DNA of 64,000 nucleotides, taken from contig NZ_JAUQTA010000001.1 of assembly GCF_030580915.1 (NCBI RefSeq), forward strand, positions 1,364,001 to 1,428,000, read 5' to 3'. The notes under the pieces were generated by a model. It was given only the letters and a program-made list of their open reading frames with translations. It was not told the origin of the DNA and did not search any database. Shown in pieces: positions 7,365 to 14,162 of this stretch; the stretch's first letter is position 1; each line of letters opens with the position of its first letter. Position numbers and translations under genes: made by a program. Source of the stretch: Nocardioides jiangxiensis. Lineage in GTDB: Bacteria > Actinomycetota > Actinomycetes > Propionibacteriales > Nocardioidaceae.

Positions 7365-8990
7365 TCACATCCGGAAGACGCCGAAGTTCATGGCGCCCTC
7401 GATCGGCTGGTTGTCGATGACGGAGAGGCAGATGCCCAGGACCGTCCGGGTGTCACGCGGGTCGATGACGCCGTCGTCGTAGACCAGGCCGGACAGGAAC
7501 TCCGGCAGCGACTGGTCCTCGACCATCTGCATGACGAAGGCCTTGATCCCGTCGAACTCCTCCTGGTTCCACGGCATGCCCTTCTTCTCGGCGGACTCGC
7601 GGGCCACGATCTCCATGACGCCGGCGAGCTGTGCCGGACCCATGACGGCGGACTTGGCCGAGGGCCAGGTGAAGAGGAAGCGCGGGTCGTAGGCGCGACC
7701 GTTCATGCCGTAGTTGCCGGCTCCGAAGGAGGCACCCATGATCACCGTGAGGTGCGGGACCTTCGAGTTGGAGACCGCGTTGATCATCATCGCGCCGTGC
7801 TTGATGATGCCGCCCTGCTCGTACTCCGCGCCGACCATGTAGCCGGTGGTGTTGTGCAGGAAGAGCAGCGGCGTGTCCTTCTGGTTGGCCAGCTGGATGA
7901 ACTGGGCCGCCTTCTGCGCCTCCTCGCTCATCAGGACGCCGCGGGCGTTGGCGATGATGCCGATCGGGTGGCCGTGCAGCTTCGCCCAGCCGGTCACGAG
8001 TGCGGAGCCGTAGAGGGGCTTGAACTCGTCGAACGCGACCTCGTTGCCCGGCCCCGTGCCGTCGACGATCCGGAGGATCGCGTCCCGCGGGTCGAACGGT
8101 TCCTTGAGGTCCTCCGGGAAGAGGTCGAGCAGCTCCTCGGGGTCCAGGTCCGGCTCGGCGTACGACGTCGGGTCGGGCGTGCTGCCCTTCTTGCGCCAGT
8201 TGAGGCGGGCCACCGTGCGCCGCGCGAGCCGGATCGCGTCGTGCTCGTCGACGGCGAGGAAGTCGGAGGAGCCGGAGATCCGCGAGTGCATCTCGGCGCC
8301 ACCCAGCGACTCGTCGTCGGACTCCTCGCCGGTCGCCATCTTGACCAGCGGCGGGCCGGCCAGGAAGACCTTGGCCTGTTCCTTCACCATGATCACGTAG
8401 TCGCTCATGCCGGGGACGTAGGCGCCGCCGGCGGTGGAGTTGCCGAAGACCACCGAGATCGTCGGCTGCTTGCGCGCGGAGGCGCGGGTGAGGTCGCGGA
8501 AGCCCTTGCCGCCCGGGATGAAGATGTCCTTCTGGGTGGGCAGGTCGGCGCCGCCGGACTCGGTGAGGTTGATCGTCGGCAGCCAGTTGCGCTCGGCGAT
8601 CTCGGCCGCGCGGAACGACTTGCGCAGCGACATCGGGTTGAGGGCGCCGCCCTTCACCGTGGGGTCGTTGGCGACGATCATGCACTCGACGCCCTCGACG
8701 ACGCCGATGCCCGTGACCATGGAGGCGCCGACCGCGAAGTCGGAGCCCCAGCCGGCCAGCGGCATCAGCTCGAGGAACGCCGACCCCTCGTCGACGAGGA
8801 GCTCGATCCGCTCGCGGGCGGTGAGCTTGCCGCGCTCGTGGTGGCGGGCGATGTACTTGCCGCCGGCCTCGACGGCCTTCTGGTTCTGCTCCTCGATGTG
8901 GGCGATCTTCGCCAGCATCGCCGACCGGCGCCGCTCCGCGACGGTCGGCTCGGCGGTGGTCCCGGTCGTCCCGGTCGTCTCGGTCGTCAT
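7365..8990 (-). CDS. accD2: Acyl-CoA carboxylase beta subunit (carboxyltransferase)
   Basis: 541 residues of the crotonase-fold carboxyltransferase family. The conserved ARERIELLVDEGS follows the N-terminal helix, and the C-terminal half has LFLHNTTGYMVG and GASFGAGNYGMNGRAYDPRF, typical of the methylcrotonyl-CoA/geranyl-CoA type rather than the propionyl-CoA type. The first 12 residues are a Thr/Gly-rich run (MTTETTGTTGTT) encoded by 9-base repeats. It ends 7 bases before the biotin carboxylase start, and its ATG overlaps the stop of the acyl-CoA dehydrogenase gene (ATGA). Together these encode a two-subunit carboxylase. Confidence 0.92.
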   Translation of the reverse strand: MTTETTGTTGTTAEPTVAERRRSAMLAKIAHIEEQNQKAVEAGGKYIARHHERGKLTARERIELLVDEGSAFLELMPLAGWGSDFAVGASMVTGIGVVEGVECMIVANDPTVKGGALNPMSLRKSFRAAEIAERNWLPTINLTESGGADLPTQKDIFIPGGKGFRDLTRASARKQPTISVVFGNSTAGGAYVPGMSDYVIMVKEQAKVFLAGPPLVKMATGEESDDESLGGAEMHSRISGSSDFLAVDEHDAIRLARRTVARLNWRKKGSTPDPTSYAEPDLDPEELLDLFPEDLKEPFDPRDAILRIVDGTGPGNEVAFDEFKPLYGSALVTGWAKLHGHPIGIIANARGVLMSEEAQKAAQFIQLANQKDTPLLFLHNTTGYMVGAEYEQGGIIKHGAMMINAVSNSKVPHLTVIMGASFGAGNYGMNGRAYDPRFLFTWPSAKSAVMGPAQLAGVMEIVARESAEKKGMPWNQEEFDGIKAFVMQMVEDQSLPEFLSGLVYDDGVIDPRDTRTVLGICLSVIDNQPIEGAMNFGVFRM

Positions 8991-10156
8991 GCCTTCGCCC
9001 CCGGGGCGTAGCCCATCAGCCGTGCCGCGAGGTCGGTGAGGACCTCGGTCGAGCCGCCGCCGATCGGCAGCAGGCGGACGTCGCGGTAGTGGCGCTCGAC
9101 CTCGGTCTCGCGCATGTAGCCCATGCCGCCGTGCAGCTGGACGGCCTCGTTGGCGACCCAGACGGCGGTGTCGACCGCCGTCTGCTTGGCCAGGCAGGCC
9201 TCGGCGATGCAGTTCTCGCCGGCGTCGTACCGGCGGGCGATCTCGAGCGTGTAGGACCGGGCGATCTCGATCTGGCGCCGCATCTCGACCAGCTTCGCCC
9301 GGACCACCTGGTTGGCGACCAGCGGCTTGCCGAACGTCGTCCGGTCCTGGCAGTACTGCGCGGTCAGGTTCAGGCAGCGGATCGCATGGCCGTAGCCCAT
9401 CAGCGCCAGCCAGATCCGCTCCGTGACGAACTTGTCGGCGATGTAGTAGAAGCCGTGGTTCTCCTCGCCGACCAGGTTCGCCAGCGGGACCCGTACGTCG
9501 TCGTAGGTCAGCTCCCCGGTGTCGGAGGCCAGCCAGCCCATCTTGTCGAGCTTGCGCGAGACGCTGAAGCCGGGCGTCCCCTTCGGGACCACGATCAGCG
9601 AGATGCCGTGGGCACCCTCGCCACCCGTGCGGACAGCGGTGGTCACGAAGTCACCGCGCACCGAGGAGGTGATGAACATCTTGGCTCCGTTGATCACCCA
9701 CTCGTCGCCGTCGCGGACCGCGCGCGTGGTGATGCCGGCGACGTCGGAGCCGGTGCCGGGCTCGGTCACGCCGAGCGAGCCGATCATGTCGCCGCTGAGC
9801 ACGGGCCGCACGTAGGTGTCGACCAGCTCCTTCGACCCCGCCTGGATGATGTGCGGGATCGCGATGCCGTGGGTGTACGCCGACGCCATCAGGCCGCCGG
9901 ACCAGCCAGCCTCCATGAAGCCTTCCTGCATCGCGCAGACGTCCATCAGGGTGCCGCCGTCGCCGCCGACCTCCTCGGGGACGCCGACGCCGAGGAGGCC
10001 CGCCGCCGCGAGCTTCTTCTGGAACTCGCGCGGGATCTCGCCGTTGCGCTCCCACTCGTCGAGGTGCGGTGTGACCTCGCGCCGGGTGAACTCCATGGCG
10101 GAGTGCTTCAGGGCGAGCTGTTCCTCGGTCCAGCCGTAGGCGGGCGAGTAGGTCAC
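8987..10156 (-). CDS. Acyl-CoA dehydrogenase, FadE13-like
   Basis: 389 residues from the GTG at 10156, which is preceded by GAAGGGAG at suitable spacing and overlaps the upstream stop (GTGA). A longer open frame extends upstream but runs into the neighbouring gene. Family segments: LGVTEPGTGSDVAGI, DEWVINGAKMFITS and the C-terminal HGGMGYMRETEVERHYRDVR followed by IGGGSTEVL, the canonical form. It should supply the alpha,beta-unsaturated acyl-CoA that the carboxylase acts on, comparable to citronellyl-CoA dehydrogenase (AtuD) or isovaleryl-CoA dehydrogenase in terpene and leucine pathways. Confidence 0.9.
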   Translation of the reverse strand: MTYSPAYGWTEEQLALKHSAMEFTRREVTPHLDEWERNGEIPREFQKKLAAAGLLGVGVPEEVGGDGGTLMDVCAMQEGFMEAGWSGGLMASAYTHGIAIPHIIQAGSKELVDTYVRPVLSGDMIGSLGVTEPGTGSDVAGITTRAVRDGDEWVINGAKMFITSSVRGDFVTTAVRTGGEGAHGISLIVVPKGTPGFSVSRKLDKMGWLASDTGELTYDDVRVPLANLVGEENHGFYYIADKFVTERIWLALMGYGHAIRCLNLTAQYCQDRTTFGKPLVANQVVRAKLVEMRRQIEIARSYTLEIARRYDAGENCIAEACLAKQTAVDTAVWVANEAVQLHGGMGYMRETEVERHYRDVRLLPIGGGSTEVLTDLAARLMGYAPGAKA

Positions 10157-11901
10157 AGGAGGCTCCCTTCGATGGTGGCCGTCCGGCCGCGGACCCACTC
10201 CGCGAGGCCCTTGGCCTGCGGGTCGAACCGGGCGGTGGCCGCGACTCCCTCGTCGAGGAGGCCGTGGATGAGGATGTTGACGCCGCCGAGGTTCGGCAGC
10301 GGGTAGACCTCGATGTCGAGGTCGGCGGCTTCGGGGACCAGCTCGCGCACCTTGCGGGGGCTGAGGTACTTCGTGAGCCACCGGACGCGCTCGGCGTACT
10401 TCGGGTGGCCGTCGTTCTTCACCCAGAGGCCGATGTTGGCGTCGCCGCCCTTGTCGCCCGAGCGCCCGTGCACGAAGGTGCCCAGCGGCAGGCGACGGGT
10501 GAGCGTGTCAGCCGGCGACGGGTACGGCGAGGGCCGCAGTCCGACGGCCTTGTCGAGAGGCGCCGGGTCGGTGGGCGGGTCGGCGATGACCTCGACGGAC
10601 CCGTCGTGGTGCACGACGGTGTGCTCGACGACCTCCCGCGCGATGTAGGCCGGGGTGTAGACGCCGTACGCCGTGCCCGGGCCGGGCATCCGGCAGGGCG
10701 CGAAGCCCGGGTACGAGCCGAGCACCTGCTCGATGACCGGGCCGGTGAACCCCTTGGCGACCTTGTTCGCATCGGCGTCGAACGCGGTGATCCGCAGCAG
10801 CGCCGAGGCGGCCTCCTGGCTGTCGGCGTCGGTGTCGGGCTGGATGACGTCGGACCAGACGACGCGCGCCGGTCCGTCCTCGCCCCAGGCCCGCTCGACC
10901 TGCTCGCGGACCCAGGCCGCCTTCTCCTGGACGTTGAGGCCGGTGAGGATCAGCTCCATGGAGTTGCGGTAGCCGGCGAAGTAGTTGAGGCAGGCCTTGA
11001 GCGTCGCGGGCGGCAGCGAGCCGGTGACCCCGGAGACCTTCACGCGGTCGGACGCCTCCTGCTCGAGCCTCATCGTGGTCAGGTCGACGGTGACGTCGGG
11101 GTTGAGGTACCTCGTCGTCTGGATCTCGTAGACCAGCTGCGCGGTGACGGTGTCGACGGTGACGGCGCCACCGGTGCCGTCGTGCTTCGTGATCACCATC
11201 GAGCCGTCCGCGGCCACCTCGGCGATCGGAAAGCCCAGGGGCTTGCTGCGCGCGTCGGCCGGAAGCTCCAGGAAGCCCGAGAAGTTGCCACCGACGGCCT
11301 GGGTTCCGCACTCGATGATGTGGCCCGCGATCACGGCACCGGCCAGCGCGTCGTACGACTCCGGGGTCCAGCCGTGGTGGTGGATCGCGGGGCCCACCAC
11401 GACGCTCGCATCGGTGACGCGCCCGGTGACGACGAGGTCGGCACCCCGGTCCAGCGCGCTGGCGATGCCGAACGCACCGAGGTAGGCGTTCGCGGTCAGC
11501 GGGTTGCCGTACGTCGGGTGGGTGAGGCCGAGGTCGGCCACCTTCGCGCGGATGTCGTCGCCGGCGACGTAGGCGATCTTCGGGGCCAGGCCCAGGCCGG
11601 TCGAGACCTCGGCGAGCTTCTCCGCGAGGCCCTTGGGGTTGATGCCGCCGGCGTTGACGACGACCTTGACCCCCTTCTCGAGCGCGAGGCCGAGCGCGTC
11701 CTCGGCCTGCCGCACGAAGGTGCGGGCATAGCCGAGGTTCGGGTCCTTGAAGGTGTCCTTGCCGAGGATCAGCATCGTCAGCTCGGCCAGGTAGTCGCCG
11801 GTCAGGTAGTCGAGCGGACCACCCTCGAGCATCTCGCGGAAGGCCGAGAGCCGGTCACCGTAGAAGCCGGAGCAGTTGCCGATGCGGGCGGGACTGGTCA
11901 T
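10153..11901 (-). CDS. AtuA-like (DUF1446) acyclic terpene utilisation family protein
   Basis: 582 residues. The N-terminal DUF1446 domain contains VVNAGGINPKGLAEKLAEV and a glycine-rich AYVAGDD, and the C-terminal AtuA-like domain has VHGRSGDKGGDANIGLWV. The family is named from the Pseudomonas acyclic terpene utilisation operon, where the exact reaction of AtuA is unknown. Here it sits between an acyl-CoA dehydrogenase and a TIGR03084 gene with 4-base overlaps on both sides. A strong ribosome site (GAAGGGAG) precedes the ATG. The partner in M. tuberculosis is Rv0976c. An AtuE-type hydratase gene is missing from this operon. Confidence 0.88.
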   Translation of the reverse strand: MTSPARIGNCSGFYGDRLSAFREMLEGGPLDYLTGDYLAELTMLILGKDTFKDPNLGYARTFVRQAEDALGLALEKGVKVVVNAGGINPKGLAEKLAEVSTGLGLAPKIAYVAGDDIRAKVADLGLTHPTYGNPLTANAYLGAFGIASALDRGADLVVTGRVTDASVVVGPAIHHHGWTPESYDALAGAVIAGHIIECGTQAVGGNFSGFLELPADARSKPLGFPIAEVAADGSMVITKHDGTGGAVTVDTVTAQLVYEIQTTRYLNPDVTVDLTTMRLEQEASDRVKVSGVTGSLPPATLKACLNYFAGYRNSMELILTGLNVQEKAAWVREQVERAWGEDGPARVVWSDVIQPDTDADSQEAASALLRITAFDADANKVAKGFTGPVIEQVLGSYPGFAPCRMPGPGTAYGVYTPAYIAREVVEHTVVHHDGSVEVIADPPTDPAPLDKAVGLRPSPYPSPADTLTRRLPLGTFVHGRSGDKGGDANIGLWVKNDGHPKYAERVRWLTKYLSPRKVRELVPEAADLDIEVYPLPNLGGVNILIHGLLDEGVAATARFDPQAKGLAEWVRGRTATIEGSLL

Positions 11902-12725
11902 GCGCGTTCTCCCTTCGGGGCGCGACCGCCGCCGGCCGGACCGGCGAAGGCCTGGGCGATGGTCAGCCAGGTCTCCGCGTCGGCGCCGGTGGCGACGAGG
12001 TCGGTGTCGTCGCGGTGCACGCGCTGGGTGGCCAGCGCCGCGAAGTCGTACGCCGACCCGGTCACCGTCTGGGTGGCGTCGTCGGGGCCGAAGACGATCG
12101 GCTCACCCGACGGGAGCACGAGCTCGAGCCGGATCGGCTCGGCGGGGGCGTCGAGGCCGTTCTGCGCGAAGGCGAAGCTGCGGGTACGGAAGCCGATGCT
12201 GGCCACGTGGCGGATCCGGTCGGTGACCGAGTGCGGGGCACCGACGGCGTCCGCGACGTCGAGCCCGTGCGCCCAGGTCTCCATGAGTCGGGCGGTCGCC
12301 ATGCTCGCCGGCGCCATCGGCGGACCGAACCACATCAGCTTCTGACCGTCGGGCACGCTGCGCAGCGCCGCGGCGAGCGCCTGCTTGGAGGCCTGCCAGC
12401 GCTCGAGCAGCTCCGCACCCGTGTGGGTCTTGGCGATGGTCAGCGCCGCGGTGTCGACGAAGCCGGACGGGTCGGCGAAGGCGTCCATGACCAGGGCGTC
12501 CCAGGGCTCCTTGTCCGCATCGCCGTTGACGAGCAGCGTGCCGGCGATCGCCTTCACGGACGCCTCGTCGGTCCACAGCAGGTGCGCGATCGTGGTCGCG
12601 ACGTCCCAGCCCTCGGCGGGGGTGGCCGTGCGCCAGCCCTGCTCGTCGAGGTCGGCGAGCAGCGACTCGACGTACGCGCTCTCCGCCTGGAGGTCTCCGA
12701 GGACCTCGTCCAGCACGGGGTTCAT
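11898..12725 (-). CDS. TIGR03084 family DinB-like metal-binding protein
   Basis: 275 residues from the ATG at 12725, chosen because it overlaps the TetR stop (ATGA) and opens with the family-typical MNPVLDEVLGDLQAE. The N-terminal four-helix region has EGWDVATTIAHLLWTD, a maleylpyruvate isomerase/DinB-type segment in which H48 is a likely metal ligand. The WFGPPMAPASMATARLMETW segment, with its following HGLD, is the second conserved block. It ends with an ATGA overlap into the AtuA-like gene. Family members may act as thiol-dependent (mycothiol) transferases or isomerases, but no reaction is known for this subgroup. Confidence 0.82.
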   Translation of the reverse strand: MNPVLDEVLGDLQAESAYVESLLADLDEQGWRTATPAEGWDVATTIAHLLWTDEASVKAIAGTLLVNGDADKEPWDALVMDAFADPSGFVDTAALTIAKTHTGAELLERWQASKQALAAALRSVPDGQKLMWFGPPMAPASMATARLMETWAHGLDVADAVGAPHSVTDRIRHVASIGFRTRSFAFAQNGLDAPAEPIRLELVLPSGEPIVFGPDDATQTVTGSAYDFAALATQRVHRDDTDLVATGADAETWLTIAQAFAGPAGGGRAPKGERA

Positions 12726-13345
12726 CCGAGCTCCTTCAGTTCGCGGTCGAGGGACTGGGCCCACTGGTCGAGGATCCGTGCGCGGCGACGGGAGTCGTCG
12801 CCGAGGGTGTTGGCGAGGCCGAGGCCGCGCAGCAGGTCGAGGGTCGCCTGCACCAGCTCGCGGACACCGGGGCGCGACTCGTCCACCTCGAGCAGGTCGA
12901 CGGCGATCCGGTGCAGCTCGCGGCCGAACTCGACCTCCAGCGGCGCCACCGCCGCCAGCAGCTGCTCGTCACTGCGGGCGGCGACCCACAGCTCGAGCGC
13001 CGCGGTGAAGAACGGCGAGGTCACGTAGTCGGCCATCGCCTCGAGCACCGCGCGCGTGCGCCCCTCGCCGACCGGGAAGTCGTCGCGCCCGACGACGATC
13101 TCCGCCCTGCGCTGCTCGGCGAGGTGCCGGACGGCGGCGACGACGAGGTCGTTCTTGGTCGGGAAGTGGTGCAGCTGGGCACCGCGGCTGACGCCGGCGA
13201 TCTTGGAGACGAGCGTCGTCGACGTGCCGGCGAAGCCCGCGTCGACGAGGCACTGGATGGTCGCCTCGAGCAGGCGGGCCCGCATCACGCGGGTGCGCTC
13301 CTCCTGCGGCACGCGTGCGTGCTGTGTCGCGGTCTCCGAGCTCAT
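12722..13345 (-). CDS. TetR family regulator of the acyl-CoA carboxylase operon
   Basis: 207 residues from the ATG at 13345. The N-terminal helix-turn-helix reads LLEATIQCLVDAGFAGTSTT then VSRGAQLHHFPTKNDL, and the C-terminal half is a ligand-binding domain with the ALELWVAARSD segment. It is first in the operon 13345-4179 and overlaps the next gene, so autoregulation with control of the whole operon is likely. A related TetR (24050-24652) shares the HLHHFxTK-like and ALELWVAAR blocks and also sits next to a carboxyltransferase. The likely inducer is an acyl-CoA (inference). Confidence 0.9.
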   Translation of the reverse strand: MSSETATQHARVPQEERTRVMRARLLEATIQCLVDAGFAGTSTTLVSKIAGVSRGAQLHHFPTKNDLVVAAVRHLAEQRRAEIVVGRDDFPVGEGRTRAVLEAMADYVTSPFFTAALELWVAARSDEQLLAAVAPLEVEFGRELHRIAVDLLEVDESRPGVRELVQATLDLLRGLGLANTLGDDSRRRARILDQWAQSLDRELKELG

Positions 13346-13390
13346 GGGTACACCTTGTCCCCCATGAAAGAAACAGTCAAGCCTGTCTTT
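13346..13390 (-). promoter_or_regulatory. Promoter/operator of the TetR-headed carboxylase operon
   Basis: On the minus strand a TTGACT (13375-13380) is followed after 17 bases by CAAGGT, which ends 6 bases before the ATG at 13345. Two dyad signals overlap it: ACAG-6-CTGT at 13373-13386, and a degraded GGTACAC-C-TTGTCCC at 13347-13361. The latter resembles the palindromes before fadA and the racemase gene and has the same offset from the start codon as at the racemase gene. Either could be the TetR site. Confidence 0.4.
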
Positions 13391-13481
13391 AAGTTGGAAC
13401 GATGGTCGTGTCGCGCTCCGGAGCGGGGCGTTCCCGACATGAGAGGCTCGGACCACCCCGACCCTCCCGAGGAGAGCCGTC

Positions 13482-13982
13482 ATGACAGAGCAGCCGAACC
13501 CCTACGCCTCCCAGCCCACGTCGTCGTACGCGACCTGGGGCGACCGCGCGGTCGCGACGCTCTGGGACGCCGTCTACCTCTGGCCCGTGGTGGTCGCGTT
13601 CATCGTGAGCGGTGTCCTGCTCGGCATCGGTGGCGGGATCAACTCCGACCAGACGACAGGTGCCGGCACGACGCTGGTCATCCTCGGCTCCCTCGGCCTC
13701 GCCGCCTCCTACATCTGGCTCTTCGTGCGGTCCATCCGCAACTACGTCGTGATCCAGGGGCGCACCGGCCAGTCCTGGGGCAAGGCGAGGAAGGGCCTCT
13801 GGGTCGTCAACGAGCAGACCGGCGCCGTCCCTGGCTGGGGCTCCTGCCTCGGCCGCATGCTGCTCCACAGCCTGATCAACCAGGCGGTCTACATCGACTA
13901 CCTGTGGCCGCTCTGGGACAAGCCGAAGGTGCAGACGCTCACCGACAAGATCCTGACGACCGTGGTCGTGAAGCGCGCCTGA
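13482..13982 (+). CDS. RDD family membrane protein
   Basis: 166 residues with GDRAVATLWD near residue 20, which fits the Arg-Asp core of RDD domains, and two or three hydrophobic segments (about residues 30-50 and 65-85). The conserved loop RTGQSWGKARKGLWVVNE follows. The ATG is preceded by GGAGAG at 13471. RDD proteins are small integral membrane proteins, some implicated in ion or solute transport, and no specific role can be given. It is divergent from the TetR gene and stands alone. Confidence 0.8.
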   Translation: MTEQPNPYASQPTSSYATWGDRAVATLWDAVYLWPVVVAFIVSGVLLGIGGGINSDQTTGAGTTLVILGSLGLAASYIWLFVRSIRNYVVIQGRTGQSWGKARKGLWVVNEQTGAVPGWGSCLGRMLLHSLINQAVYIDYLWPLWDKPKVQTLTDKILTTVVVKRA

Positions 13983-14084
13983 TCCTCTGGCCGTCGAGCT
14001 CCTCACCGTTGCGCAGGATCTCCCGGGTCCGCGCGCGAGGCGCACAGGTCCTCGCCTCGGTGACGGCTCCGACCGAACGTACGC

Positions 14085-14127
14085 CGGCGCGGGCGAGGCC
14101 CTCCCCCGAGGAGCCCCGCCCGCGCCG
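14085..14127. terminator. Hairpin terminator between convergent genes
   Basis: Arms CGGCGCGGGCG (14085-14095) and CGCCCGCGCCG (14117-14127) are perfectly complementary, with further pairing inside the loop. It lies between the RDD gene stop at 13982 and the ABC permease stop at 14163. Confidence 0.6.
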
Positions 14128-14162
14128 TCGTCCATGCCCCCGCCGGTCCGGGTACGACGCGA

